The position numbers and the translations under genes are program-made. A stretch of 37,104 nt of DNA from Actinomycetota bacterium (lineage in GTDB: Bacteria > Armatimonadota > SYMT01): assembly GCA_005805375.1 (NCBI GenBank), contig SYMT01000193.1, positions 1 through 37,104 of the forward strand, given 5' to 3'. Below the pieces are notes generated by a model, which saw nothing but the letters and a program-made list of their open reading frames with translations, was not told the DNA's origin and did not search any database. This document shows, in pieces, positions 17,576 to 27,737 of the stretch; positions within the stretch are counted from its first letter, which is position 1, and each line of letters opens with the position of its first letter.

Positions 17576-20004
17576 TGGACTGGCTGCACCGTGTGTTCGG
17601 GCTTGAACCGGGGCAGGACCGCCTGCAATGGGATCGGGTCTTCCTGGTCCTGCCGTGGCCCCGAATGGGCCTGATCGCCGGCGCCGGTCTGATTCTGGTC
17701 TGGCTCCTCTTTTTCTACTACCGGGACGGCACCCGCCCCTCGTGGATCTGGAAGGGACTGATGGTGCTCTTGCGGGTGGGGGCGATGGCGGTGCTGGCGC
17801 TCATGGTGTGCCAGCCGATGCTCCGGAGCCAGCGCACCGAAAGCAACCCGTCGGTAGTAGCCGTTGTACTGGACGAATCGAGCAGCATGCGGCTCAAGGA
17901 TCGCTGGCGGCGGGTAGATCGTCGCCGAGACCTGGTGCAGGCGCTCGGAGACCCCCGAGCGGGCGACCTGGCGCGTTCTGCCGCTCTGTACCAACTGCTG
18001 GGGCGCGATGACTCCCGGCTGTTGCGCCGGCTCGCGGGCAAGCACACGGTGCGGATCTATCGTTTCGGCGCAGATGTCACCGGTAAAGAACTGGCTGTCC
18101 CTCAAGAACGGGGGCCGGGCAAGGAGGAGCCGGCCAGCGGGCGGAACCGGCCGACCCCTGCATCCCGATCCGCCACCGCGGAGACCGAGCGCCTTCCCCT
18201 GTCCGCCGGCAAGTCGTCGGCGGAGCAGACACGCATCGGGAGTGCGCTGGAATATGTGCTGCAGGACACGGCCGGCCAGCCCCTGGCGGGGATCGTGCTC
18301 TGTTCCGACGGCGGCCAGAATATGGGAGAGGACCCTACCGCGGCCGCTCGCCGGGTGGCTGAGGAGCGGGCTCCGATCTTCACGGTCGGGTTCGGCGACC
18401 CGCAGCCTCCGCAGGATGTCGCCATCACGAGCCTGCTCGCCGATGAGGTCGTGCGGAAGGGAGACGAGGTCGTAGTGTCCGTTGCGGTGCGCCAGCGCGG
18501 CTACCCGGGTCGCACCGTTCCGCTCACCCTGAAACTGGGCGATCGTGTGCTCGAAACGCGCAACGTGCAACTCGCTCCCGAAGGCCAGAAGCAGGAAGTC
18601 AACCTTTCGTTCACGCCGACCGAGGCGGGCGCCCGCACGCTCACCGTGTCGCTCCCCGGGCTCAGCGGCGAACTCACCCTGTCCAACAACCAGAAGGCCT
18701 GGCCGATCCGCGTCGTGGACAAGAAGCTAAAGATTCTTTACATTGAGGGCCAGCCTCGCTGGGAGTTTCGCTTCCTGAAGAATGCCATCTTGCGCGACCA
18801 GACAACACTGTTCGCCTGCATTCTCACCGACGCGGACCCGGCTCTCGGGGGCGAGGGCAACGTGCCGATCTACGGGTTTCCCCGCGAACGAAAGGCCCTT
18901 TTCGACTATGACATCGTCATTCTGGGAGACGTCCCGCGGAACTTCCTGAGCGCCGGCGACATGAAGAACATCCGCGCCTTCGTGGAGGAGCGGGGTGGCA
19001 GCCTCATCACTATCGCCGGCGAGGTCTCGCTTCCGTGGGACTACCGGGGCACTGAGCTCGAAACCGTATGGCCCATCGTGGCGCCTCAGTCGCGACGCGA
19101 AACACTCTTCCGAGAGCCGTTCCAGCTCGCGTTGACCGATGCCGGCGCCCGGCATCCGATGTGCTTCCTGGTCCCGGACGTGGAGCAGAACCGCAACCTG
19201 TGGCACTCCCTGGCGGGCATGTACTGGTGCGGCGTCGCGGAACGCGCCAAGCCGGGCGCCACGGTGCTCGCCCAGCATCCGACGATGCGGGGGACCGACG
19301 GAAACATCCCGCTGATGGCGCTGCAGCAGGTCGGCGAGGGGATGTCGTTCATGACGATGGTGGACTCCACCTGGCAGTGGCGCTTCCGCGTCGGCGACAA
19401 GTACTTCTACCGCTTCTGGGGTCAGGTGGTGCGCTCGCTGACTCCGCACGAACTCCCGGGCGCCAATCGGTTTGTGCGCCTCACCGCCGACCGAACGACC
19501 TATGCCCTGGGAGAAAAAGTGGTGCTGCGGGCACGCCTGCTGACGCCGAACTTTCATCCGGTGCGGCTGAAGGAAGTCCAGGCGGAAATGGAACGCACCG
19601 ACGGCCAGCGTTACCCGGTGCGGCTGGAGCCGGTGCCGGGCGCCGCCGGGGTGTACTCGGGAGAATGGCAGCCGGCGCAGGCCGGGTCGTTCCGGGGGCT
19701 GCTGAACATGGCCGGAGCGCCGCGCGGTGAGTCGTTGACCAACGTGGTCGTGGAAGCGTCGAGTCTCGAGCTGGAAATGCCGCAGCAGAACGAGGCGCTG
19801 CTCCGCCGGATCAGCGGTGTCACCGGCGGAAAGTACCTGCTCTGGAGCGAGGTCGCCGGCCTGGCTGATCAGATTCCGGATCGGCGGCAGGTAGTGAGCA
19901 CCCGGGTGGAACACTCCCTCTGGGATGCACCGCTGCCGATCTCAGTATTTCTGGTGCTGTTGGTAGGAGAATGGCTTCTCCGCAAGCGCTCGGGGTTGTT
20001 GTGA
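17572..20004 (+). CDS. VWA-type / glutamine amidotransferase-like membrane protein
   Basis: ATGA overlap with the previous gene. MMDWLHRVFGLEPGQDRLQW...VVAVVLDESSSMRLKDRW...IVLCSDGGQNMGEDPT...KKLKILYIEGQPRWEFRFLKNAILRD...YDIVILGDVPRNFLSAGDMKNIRAFVEERGGSLITIAGE..., plus a C-terminal TM. Confidence 0.9.
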   Translation: MMDWLHRVFGLEPGQDRLQWDRVFLVLPWPRMGLIAGAGLILVWLLFFYYRDGTRPSWIWKGLMVLLRVGAMAVLALMVCQPMLRSQRTESNPSVVAVVLDESSSMRLKDRWRRVDRRRDLVQALGDPRAGDLARSAALYQLLGRDDSRLLRRLAGKHTVRIYRFGADVTGKELAVPQERGPGKEEPASGRNRPTPASRSATAETERLPLSAGKSSAEQTRIGSALEYVLQDTAGQPLAGIVLCSDGGQNMGEDPTAAARRVAEERAPIFTVGFGDPQPPQDVAITSLLADEVVRKGDEVVVSVAVRQRGYPGRTVPLTLKLGDRVLETRNVQLAPEGQKQEVNLSFTPTEAGARTLTVSLPGLSGELTLSNNQKAWPIRVVDKKLKILYIEGQPRWEFRFLKNAILRDQTTLFACILTDADPALGGEGNVPIYGFPRERKALFDYDIVILGDVPRNFLSAGDMKNIRAFVEERGGSLITIAGEVSLPWDYRGTELETVWPIVAPQSRRETLFREPFQLALTDAGARHPMCFLVPDVEQNRNLWHSLAGMYWCGVAERAKPGATVLAQHPTMRGTDGNIPLMALQQVGEGMSFMTMVDSTWQWRFRVGDKYFYRFWGQVVRSLTPHELPGANRFVRLTADRTTYALGEKVVLRARLLTPNFHPVRLKEVQAEMERTDGQRYPVRLEPVPGAAGVYSGEWQPAQAGSFRGLLNMAGAPRGESLTNVVVEASSLELEMPQQNEALLRRISGVTGGKYLLWSEVAGLADQIPDRRQVVSTRVEHSLWDAPLPISVFLVLLVGEWLLRKRSGLL

Positions 20005-20010
20005 TGGGGC

Positions 20011-20046
20011 TTAGGGGCAACCCCTCGTGGTTGCTCCCCCGAGGGG
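20011..20046. repeat. Imperfect intergenic palindrome (ggggcaacccctcgtggttgctcccc...)
   Basis: ttaggggcaacc-cctcgt-ggttgctcccccgaggggg; cccctcg (20021-20027) also pairs with cgagggg (20040-20046). Resembles REP-like GGGGCAACC/GGTTGCCCC intergenic palindromes. Confidence 0.6.
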
Positions 20047-20184
20047 GACAGAATGAATAAGGGCGAACGGCGATTGAAGACGGGCGAACGGCAAGTGGCG
20101 AACGGCGAAGAGCGTGCGTGGCGGCGACTGCCGCACAATCACGGCGACCCGGCGGGTGATGGGCAGGGAGCGCGAAGTGAGCAA

Positions 20185-22305
20185 GTGCGTACCCCGCCCT
20201 GCTCTCCATTCGCGCCCTCCACTCCGCTGCGCTCTCCCCACACGGGAGCGGTTCGCCCTGCACTGCGCGCCTCCGGTTTCCTGCTTCTGGCGTCACTGAT
20301 CCTCGTCGGCACGGCGGGGGCACAAACCCGCACCGAGTTCGTGCCGACGTTCTCGACGAACGCGCGAGTGGTGCAGCAGTGGCACCAGATGGAGAAGCTG
20401 GCAATCGCCAAGTCGTGGGATGCGTGGCTCGGTTTGTATCAGAAACTGGTGGACGATCCGCGCGATCTCGTGCTGGAGCGCGATTCCGAGTTTCTCGATG
20501 GGCTGCGGTACCTCTGCCACAAGAAGCTGGCGGGCTTGCCGGCGGGTGTGCGACAGCGCTACCGGGCGCTGCACGACGCCGACGCCCGCAAGCTCTACGA
20601 GGCGGCGCTGGCGGAAAAAGACTCCGGCGCCATGCAGGAACTCTACCGCCGCTTTTACCATTCGTCCTTCGCCACCCGGGCGCTGCAGTGGTTGGCGGAG
20701 TGGCATCTCGACCGGGGCCGCGTCGAGCCGGCGCGGGCCTGTTACCAGCGCCTCTGTCAGGAGCCGGACGCGGTCGGCAGCATGGTCGTCCGGTACGCAC
20801 TGGCAGCTTCCGCCGCCGGGGCGGCATCCGACGTGCGCGATGCGGTGGGAATGCTGAAGGGCCGATTTGCGAATCAGCCGGTGACACTGGCCAACCGGAA
20901 GGTGTCCGGAGCCGCCGCGGCCGAGCAACTGGCGAAAGACTTGCGCGGTCCGGACGCGGAGGGCCCGGGGGACTGGCCTGCTTTCGCGGGATCCGCGGGC
21001 ACGCGAAAAATGGCTGGGTTGCCGGCGGGTCCGCTGCGAATGCGCTGGCAGTACTCACTCTCTGCGCCACCCACCTCCTCGCCTTCGCGCCCCAGTCGCG
21101 TAGTGTTCGGCGGCGGCTATAGCTCCACTCGGTCCCGCTTCAGCTACCTCTGCTTTCCCGCGCGCCGGGGGGACCAGGTCTGGGTGCAAACACCGCGGAG
21201 TTTGGTCGCACTCAACGCCCGTACGGGCGCGGAACAGTGGAACCGCGCTGACTTCACGCTGACCCGCGACGAAGCGCCGGCGGAGAATCAGGGTGGGAAT
21301 TCCGGGTATTACACCCGCAGCGCCCGGACGGTGCAGGCGGCTCCGATGCTGGCCGGTCCGCGCCTCTACACCCGGCTCCCGATGAGCCTACCGGGCAACG
21401 ACACGAGCCGCTGGCCCGCCGATCAGGCCATTGCGGCGTTCGACGCGCGCACCGGCGCCCCGATCTGGCGGCGTGTGGCTCTGGGCGAGCAGCGGGGAAT
21501 ACACTTCAACGTGCCCCTGGCGCGGGGTGGGCTGGTGTTCTCCGGCGTAGCCTCGGCGAAGGGAGGTATCACCGAGTATTCGGCGGTGGCGCTGGATGCG
21601 GGCACGGGAGATCCGATCTGGACCACCTACCTCGGCGCCGGGAGTGATCCCCTTGCACTCGTGGACGGGTCGCCGCCGGCGATCCGCGACGGGCTGCTCT
21701 GGATCGAGACTGCGTTGTACACCCTCAGCGCCGTGGATGTGATTACCGGCGACGTCCGGCTCATCTACCGGTATCCCCCGAATCGCCGTCTCGGCTACCG
21801 GGGCGGCATGGACGGTGCGCCTCAGGTGACCAACGAACCGATCAGCTTGATCGCCGGTGCGAAAGGGCCGATCTTGTTCTGCCCCCGGTGGGGCGCCGAT
21901 GCCGTCGCGATCGATCCGGGCACGGGGCGATTGGTCTGGTCGTCGCCGAAAGCATCGCGTGGCTCGACCACCGGCGCGCTGATAGGGACCACCGACCGGT
22001 TCGCTTTTTTTTCCGGCGACCAGATTCAGGCAGTTCACCTGAACGACGGGGCGCGCGAGTGGATCTGGGATCCGGATCCGTCCGGCGGCACCCTTGGGTA
22101 CCCGGCCCTGGTGGGGGATCGCCTCTACATTCCGGTGGGCACCCAAATCCTCGTACGCTCGGCCGCCGACGGACGTGAGATCGAGACCCTGGAACTGAAG
22201 GACGCACTCGGCAGCAGCCCCGGCTTCACCACCGTGACGGTGGCGGATGACCTGGTGCTGGTCGCGACCCAGGATCGGGTGGTCGGGTTTGAGGGGCGCA
22301 AGTGA
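20185..22305 (+). CDS. Secreted PQQ-like beta-propeller repeat protein
   Basis: VQTPRSLVALNARTGAEQWN, AIAAFDARTGAPIWRRVALGE, YSAVALDAGTGDPIWTTYLG, ADAVAIDPGTGRLVWSSPKAS, IQAVHLNDGAREWIWDPDPSG are PQQ-like blade repeats. A signal peptide follows GTG 20185 (...ALRASGFLLLASLILVGTAGAQ). The ATG at 20053 is also in frame but lies in repeat-like DNA. Confidence 0.85.
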   Translation: MRTPPCSPFAPSTPLRSPHTGAVRPALRASGFLLLASLILVGTAGAQTRTEFVPTFSTNARVVQQWHQMEKLAIAKSWDAWLGLYQKLVDDPRDLVLERDSEFLDGLRYLCHKKLAGLPAGVRQRYRALHDADARKLYEAALAEKDSGAMQELYRRFYHSSFATRALQWLAEWHLDRGRVEPARACYQRLCQEPDAVGSMVVRYALAASAAGAASDVRDAVGMLKGRFANQPVTLANRKVSGAAAAEQLAKDLRGPDAEGPGDWPAFAGSAGTRKMAGLPAGPLRMRWQYSLSAPPTSSPSRPSRVVFGGGYSSTRSRFSYLCFPARRGDQVWVQTPRSLVALNARTGAEQWNRADFTLTRDEAPAENQGGNSGYYTRSARTVQAAPMLAGPRLYTRLPMSLPGNDTSRWPADQAIAAFDARTGAPIWRRVALGEQRGIHFNVPLARGGLVFSGVASAKGGITEYSAVALDAGTGDPIWTTYLGAGSDPLALVDGSPPAIRDGLLWIETALYTLSAVDVITGDVRLIYRYPPNRRLGYRGGMDGAPQVTNEPISLIAGAKGPILFCPRWGADAVAIDPGTGRLVWSSPKASRGSTTGALIGTTDRFAFFSGDQIQAVHLNDGAREWIWDPDPSGGTLGYPALVGDRLYIPVGTQILVRSAADGREIETLELKDALGSSPGFTTVTVADDLVLVATQDRVVGFEGRK

Positions 22306-23711
22306 TGGGCGGGGCTGCTGCGGGAGCGAAGGGCAAGCAGCCGGATCCAGGTGTCTCGTCGCGCCTGAAGCTGCTGGAGGCCTGGTTCGAGAGCAGTCTG
22401 GCCTACCGGGACCAGCCCGGGCTGTCGCTCGGCATCGTCAGGGATCAGGAGTTGATCTGGGAGCGAGGGTTTGGGCTGGCAGATACCGAAGCCGGTCGCG
22501 TTGCGGACGCGGACACGCTCTACCGGATCGCTTCGATCTCCAAGCTCTTCACCGCCATCGCCGCGATGCAACTGCGCGACGAGGGCCGGCTGCGACTGGA
22601 TGAGCCGATTCAAACCTACCTGCCCTGGTTTTCGGTACGCGGTCGGGCGCCGGATTGGCCGGAGACGACCCTCTGGCAACTGCTGACGCATACCTCTGGC
22701 CTTCCCCGCGAAGCGGCGTTTCCTTATTGGAATGAGAACGACTTTCCGGATGCCGATCAGATTCGAAGGACGGTTCCTGAACAGGAACTCGTGCATCCCC
22801 CCGAGACCCGATGGAAATACTCGAACCTGGCATATGCTCTCGCCGGAATGGTGGTCGAGGCGGCGTCCGGTCGTTCTTACAGTGACTGGGTTGCCACGCG
22901 GATCTGTGATCCGCTCGAGATGACCAGCACCACCGTCGAGGCGGCCGGAGACCACCGGGACCGGCTTGCGGTGGGCTATGGGCGGCGCATGCCTGGGAAC
23001 GTTCGCGAGGTGCGGCCTTTCAGCGACACCCGGGCGATCGGCGCCGCGGGGGGTGTGGTCTCCAGCGTGCGGGATCTGGCGCGGTTCGCGTCATTTCTGT
23101 TCCACCCCGCGGGCAAGGGTGTGCTCCGACCCTCCACCATTCGCGAGATGCAGCGCGTCCATTGGGTCCGCCCGGACTGGCAGGGCGGCTGGGGCCTGGG
23201 GTTCAGCCTGCTGCGTCGCGGTGAACGCACCCTGGTGGGCCACGGAGGCTGGCTCGCCGGATACCAGTCCAGCTTTACTACCAGCCCACAAGAAAAGATT
23301 GCCGTCATCGCGTTAGGGAACGCCGATGACGCAGCCCCCTACCCGGGACGTGCCGACAGCGTGGTGGATCGGGTCTGGTCGTGGGTGGCGTCGGCGATGC
23401 GACCACTCCCCGCGCCTCCGCCGCCCCCCGAGCCGATCTGGGCGCGCTACGTGGGCCTGTACCGCAGCGCCTGGGGCGACCGGCAGATCCTGGAACTGGA
23501 CGGCCGGTTGACGATGATCGCGCCGACCGAACCGGATCCCTTCCCGCTGCGGGTCACGCTCGACCCGGTGGGCAAACATCGCTTCCGCACGCGCAGCGAT
23601 GCTCCATTCGGGGAGGATGGCGACCCGGTCGTCTTCGAATTCGGCGCGGACGGGGAGGTTGCCCGCCTCCGAGTAGGAGAGAGCTACAGCCTCCCTGTCC
23701 GCACCGGGTGA
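22302..23711 (+). CDS. Serine hydrolase, beta-lactamase/class C fold
   Basis: ATGA overlap with the previous gene. SLGIVRDQELIWERGFG...LYRIASISKLFTAIAAMQLRDEGRLRLDEPIQTYLPWF...LLTHTSGLPRE...WKYSNLAYALAGMVVEAASG...VGHGGWLAGYQSSF. SxxK, YxN and HGG-like motifs. Confidence 0.95.
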   Translation: MMGGAAAGAKGKQPDPGVSSRLKLLEAWFESSLAYRDQPGLSLGIVRDQELIWERGFGLADTEAGRVADADTLYRIASISKLFTAIAAMQLRDEGRLRLDEPIQTYLPWFSVRGRAPDWPETTLWQLLTHTSGLPREAAFPYWNENDFPDADQIRRTVPEQELVHPPETRWKYSNLAYALAGMVVEAASGRSYSDWVATRICDPLEMTSTTVEAAGDHRDRLAVGYGRRMPGNVREVRPFSDTRAIGAAGGVVSSVRDLARFASFLFHPAGKGVLRPSTIREMQRVHWVRPDWQGGWGLGFSLLRRGERTLVGHGGWLAGYQSSFTTSPQEKIAVIALGNADDAAPYPGRADSVVDRVWSWVASAMRPLPAPPPPPEPIWARYVGLYRSAWGDRQILELDGRLTMIAPTEPDPFPLRVTLDPVGKHRFRTRSDAPFGEDGDPVVFEFGADGEVARLRVGESYSLPVRTG

Positions 23712-23721
23712 TCCGCGCGGA

Positions 23722-24507
23722 TTACTCGCCAGCGATGATCCGGTCCAGGTGGTGGCTCGAGTCGATCGCCATCTGGTCCGGGTAAACCGGGTACTGCGGG
23801 AGTTCCACCGTGAGATAATCGTCGTAACCGATCTCGCTGAGGGCCGCCCGCACCTCTTTCCAGTTCACACTGCCCTGCAGCAGGTGGCGGAACTGGCGCA
23901 GGTTCACATCAAAGTCCTTCACGTGAACCTTGATGATGCGGCGCCCCAGTTCGCGGATCCACGCCTGCGGGTGGCCATAGTTCAGGATATTGCCGCAATC
24001 GAAGTAGAGCCCCACATTCGGCGCGTCAATGTCCGTCAGGTAGCCGTCCATCTCCCTCGGGGTGAGCAGGAACCGGTTCCACACGTTCTCCACGCCGAGG
24101 CGGATGTTGTGCTGCGCCGCGTACGGCGCGAGCTCCCGCAGGCTCTTTACACTGATGTCGTACGCCTCGCCGTAGGGCTGGGTGTCGTTCACCACCGCAG
24201 GGACGACCAGCACGACGCTTGCCCCCACGGCCACTGCAGTGTCCACGCTGGCGCGAATGTTCTGCAACCCCGCCTGTCGGACCGCCTCGTCCGGGCTGGA
24301 GAGCGGGTTCTGCCAGTGGCCACTCGCCATCACACTGGGCAACTCGATGCCTTCCGCCGCCGCCGCCGCACGCACCGTCTCGCGCTGCGCCGGGTCTTCG
24401 ATCGTGTTTACCTCCACACCGTGGTAGCCCGCGCGCGCCGCGAGTGCCAGCTTGTCCTCCAGCGACCAATCGCGCGGGAGACAGCCGAAACAGATTCCCT
24501 TCTTCAT
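23722..24507 (-). CDS. Sugar phosphate isomerase/epimerase (UlaE/xylose isomerase-like TIM barrel)
   Basis: MKKGICFGCLPRDWSLEDKLALAARAGYHGVEVNTIEDPAQRETVRAAAAAEGIELPSVMASGHWQNPLSSPD...NIRLGVENVWNRFLLTPREMDGYLTDIDAPNVGLYFDCGNILNYGHPQAWIRELGRRIIKVHVKDFD. Confidence 0.93.
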   Translation of the reverse strand: MKKGICFGCLPRDWSLEDKLALAARAGYHGVEVNTIEDPAQRETVRAAAAAEGIELPSVMASGHWQNPLSSPDEAVRQAGLQNIRASVDTAVAVGASVVLVVPAVVNDTQPYGEAYDISVKSLRELAPYAAQHNIRLGVENVWNRFLLTPREMDGYLTDIDAPNVGLYFDCGNILNYGHPQAWIRELGRRIIKVHVKDFDVNLRQFRHLLQGSVNWKEVRAALSEIGYDDYLTVELPQYPVYPDQMAIDSSHHLDRIIAGE

Positions 24508-24603
24508 GCCGTTCCTTTCCAGAAGCAACTGCCCTCTCCGAAGAGGTTTGGGGGTACGGCACGGGGAATTCCTCCCGGAATCGCAAAGGACAGGCACAAC
24601 CGG

Positions 24604-26022
24604 ATGTTCGATCTCTTCATGCGCGCCGAGTCGGGTGAGCCTGCGCCGGCGTACGGGTGGTTGCTCGCCCTGTTTGGCGTAGCGAGCATCCTGGCGCTGC
24701 GCGGGACGGTTCTGGCGCCGTTGGCCGTTGCGGCGGTCCTGAGCGGGTGCATGGCACAATGGATCCCATACCGGAGTGCGTCCGCAGCAGTGGTGGAGGG
24801 AGTGACGGCGAGTGACGAACGAGCGGCTCCGTCGCCCAGTCCTCCTCCCTCTCCGCGCGTCACCCTGTCACGCCAGGCCATCTTGCTCATCTCGACCTCA
24901 CCACTCTGGCTGGCCGCAGTGAACCTGGTGCAGTCCGGCGGCGGGCGGCATCTGATTGGAAGTCTGCTGTATGCGGCGGCGGCGTGTATCTCCCACCGCC
25001 TCGGGCACGCACTCTGGATCACTTGTGCGGATGGCCGGGCGGCGCGCCGGACCCCGGCCGACCAGTTGCACACTCTCCCGCGCCTCGTCCCAGCAGCGGA
25101 ACTGGTCGCCAGCGAGCGCCTCTTACTGCTCAACCACCGGCCGGCCCCCCGCCCGTCCCAGACGCACCCCCAAACAGATTCCCCATCTACCCCGCAGCGC
25201 CGCGCGTGTCAACAAGCGGAGACCACGTCCCACGAGCCTGTGTGGGTGGAACTCACGACTGCAATGGAATTCGAACGTCGGCTGGCATCGCTCCCTGATG
25301 CGCCCGCGCTGCGGCTTCGCGTGCAGCGCCTCCGCAGTCTGTCCGCCTTTCTGCATGGAGATCTTCCGCTGGCGATCCGCCTGGCGGATACGCTGCTTGG
25401 CTCCCGCCTGGATATCGAAGAGCAGCGTCAGTACCGTCTCTGGCGGGCCTTCCTGGCATTCGCAGAGGGGGGGTTCTTCGACGCTCACCAGCGCGCCGAG
25501 CAAGCGTGCGGTTCGCTTCCGATGGCCGGCGACGAATGGATTGCCCGGTGTCTCGCCCAGCGAGGCTGGGCGCTACTCGAGCTCGGGCGTCCGGAGGAGG
25601 TGCTGAAGTTTGAGGGAATCACCCACGGCACCCGCTGCACTCCGAACACTCTGCAGGCGATGGAGGCGCTGTACGCCCGGGCGGAAGTCGCGATTGGGCA
25701 CCCGGAGGCAGCACGGAAACGCCTGGGGATACCCGGCGGAGGGCCGGATGCCACCTCCGCCAGGTCAGGCAGAACCGATGTGGACCTGGATCCGTTCACC
25801 CTGGGTGCTGTAGCCCGGACGGAAGCAGCCCTCGGGCACACAGCCAGAGCGGTCGCGCTCCTCACGCGGCCGGCCGGGTCCGAACCGCACGGGTTTGCTG
25901 ACGCAGTCCTGGCTCTGGACCGGGCATGGGTGCTTGATCTGGCAGGCGAGGCGACTCTCGCGATACTTTCCCGTGCAGAGGCCCGAGAGCAGTGGCCGGC
26001 GTGGACTGAGCACATCGCGTAG
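24604..26022 (+). CDS. Membrane-anchored protein with TPR-like C-terminal region, function unknown
   Basis: MFDLFMRAESGEPAPAYGWLLALFGVASILALRGTVLAPLAVAAVLSG is TM. The helical C-terminus (LRSLSAFLHGDLPLAIRLADTLL...AFLAFAEGGFFDAHQRAEQACGS...RCLAQRGWALLELGRPEEVLKFEG) is TPR-like. Confidence 0.75.
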   Translation: MFDLFMRAESGEPAPAYGWLLALFGVASILALRGTVLAPLAVAAVLSGCMAQWIPYRSASAAVVEGVTASDERAAPSPSPPPSPRVTLSRQAILLISTSPLWLAAVNLVQSGGGRHLIGSLLYAAAACISHRLGHALWITCADGRAARRTPADQLHTLPRLVPAAELVASERLLLLNHRPAPRPSQTHPQTDSPSTPQRRACQQAETTSHEPVWVELTTAMEFERRLASLPDAPALRLRVQRLRSLSAFLHGDLPLAIRLADTLLGSRLDIEEQRQYRLWRAFLAFAEGGFFDAHQRAEQACGSLPMAGDEWIARCLAQRGWALLELGRPEEVLKFEGITHGTRCTPNTLQAMEALYARAEVAIGHPEAARKRLGIPGGGPDATSARSGRTDVDLDPFTLGAVARTEAALGHTARAVALLTRPAGSEPHGFADAVLALDRAWVLDLAGEATLAILSRAEAREQWPAWTEHIA

Positions 26023-26114
26023 GCGGCCCACGAGAAGGGCCGTGTGCCGCCGTGCGGAGTCACCCCGCGCGAGGTCGGTGCAACTTCCCCCACCGTGGTG
26101 TGTCACACACCGGC

Positions 26115-27536
26115 ATGATCCAGATATTGGGGAGCGCTGCACACACGTGCGAAGGCATCACCCGGCGCGAGACGCTGCGGGTGGGTGGACTGTCGTTGCT
26201 GGGCGGGTTGACGCTCGCCGATGCTGCGCGTGCAGGCGCCCCTCACGCAGGCCGGGTTCGCCACGCACGGAATGTGATCGTCATCAACCTGTTGGGTGGG
26301 CCCGCGCATCTGGACATGTTCGACTTGAAGCCCGATGCTCCCGCGGAGATTCGGGGCGAGTTCCGGCCGATTGACACCGATGTTCCCGGCCTGCGGATTT
26401 GCGAGCACCTGCCGCGTACGGCCCGCACGATGCGCCGCGCGGCCCTGATCCGTTCGGTGACCCACAACTTCGACAGCCACAACCCCGTACCCGTGCTCAC
26501 CGGTTACGCGACCGGCCCGACGGCCGCCGCATTGAACACCACTCAGGCGGATCCCCCCAGCATGGGGGCTGTGTGCCAGTATCTCGGGATGGGCCGCCCG
26601 AATACGCCGGTCCACGCGGTACTGCCCTGCTACCCGGGTTGGGGCGAGAGCATCCGCCGGCCCGGCCCGTACGGCGGGTTTTTGGGGTCGGAGTATGATC
26701 CCCTCTTCTCAGTCTACGATCCGAAATTCGACCGGGAGCCGACGCGGAACTACTACGATCCCGTGCGACCCCTGGGAGCGCCGCGACTGCCGGGGTTGGA
26801 CGAGATCCCCGGAGTGACCGTGGACCGTCTGGATCGGCGCCGCAGTCTGTTGCGTCAGGTGGACACTGGCCGTGCGCGGGCGATGGAGAACCACGCCGTC
26901 GGCGGGCTCGATCGCTGGCAGCAGCGGGCGTTCGATCTGCTGATGCGCGGCGACGTGCGTGATGCGTTCGACCTCGAGCGGGAGCCTGCGGCGCTGCGAG
27001 ACCGGTACGGCCGCAATGTTTATGGCGCGAGCATGTTGCTCGCTCGGCGGTTGATCGAGGCGGGTGTCCTGTTCGTCACGGTGACCTGGGAGGTCTTCGG
27101 CAAGAACGGTCACGCCTACGACACGCACGAAAACAACTTCAACATGCTGAAGAACGAGAACCTCCCGATCCTGGACCAGGGATATCCCGCCCTGCTGCAG
27201 GACCTGGAGGATCGGGGGCTCCTTGACGAGACGCTGGTGGTGCTGATGGGCGAAATGGGCCGGTCTCCGCGGATCAACCGGAGTGCCGGCCGGGATCACT
27301 GGCCGCAGTGCGGGTTCGCAGTACTGGCAGGTGGGGGAATTCGCGGGGGGGTGGTTCACGGCAGGAGCGATGCCATCGGCGCCTACCCGGACGAGGATCC
27401 GGTGTCCCCCGGTGACCTCGCCGCGACGGTCTATGATCGCCTGGGCATCAGCCCCGATACCACGATTCTCGATCAGCAGGCGCGACCCACCCCCATCGCC
27501 TACGGCGGTACGCCGATCCGGCCGATCCTGACCTGA
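26115..27536 (+). CDS. DUF1501 domain-containing protein (sulfatase-like, Tat signal)
   Basis: ITRRETLRVGGLSLLGGLTLADAARAG is a Tat-type signal. NVIVINLLGGPAHLDMFDLKPDAPAEIRGEFRPIDTDVPGLRICEHLPRTARTMRRAALIRSVTHNFDSHN...LLARRLIEAGVLFVTVTWEVFGKNGHAYDTHENNF...LVVLMGEMGRSPRINRSAGRDHWPQC is typical DUF1501. Confidence 0.96.
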   Translation: MIQILGSAAHTCEGITRRETLRVGGLSLLGGLTLADAARAGAPHAGRVRHARNVIVINLLGGPAHLDMFDLKPDAPAEIRGEFRPIDTDVPGLRICEHLPRTARTMRRAALIRSVTHNFDSHNPVPVLTGYATGPTAAALNTTQADPPSMGAVCQYLGMGRPNTPVHAVLPCYPGWGESIRRPGPYGGFLGSEYDPLFSVYDPKFDREPTRNYYDPVRPLGAPRLPGLDEIPGVTVDRLDRRRSLLRQVDTGRARAMENHAVGGLDRWQQRAFDLLMRGDVRDAFDLEREPAALRDRYGRNVYGASMLLARRLIEAGVLFVTVTWEVFGKNGHAYDTHENNFNMLKNENLPILDQGYPALLQDLEDRGLLDETLVVLMGEMGRSPRINRSAGRDHWPQCGFAVLAGGGIRGGVVHGRSDAIGAYPDEDPVSPGDLAATVYDRLGISPDTTILDQQARPTPIAYGGTPIRPILT

Positions 27537-27737
27537 GCGCCGTCCTCGGCCAACCCTGACTCCGGCCGACCACGGAGCGCCGATCGGACCGGGCGGTGCA
27601 ATCGCCTGCACGAAGCTGGAGGGAATTCCCTGACCGCTGCACTGCCGCACTGCGCACATTTCTTCGCGCTATGTGACCCCCTACTGATTGCGGCCGTCTA
27701 ACACATTGTTCTGACACGAGTTAGGAAGGACAATCCC

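Noticed and set aside
18727-19914. 395-aa minus-strand ORF
   Set aside because: Antisense to the VWA/GATase-like protein; composition is His/Arg-rich and not protein-like.
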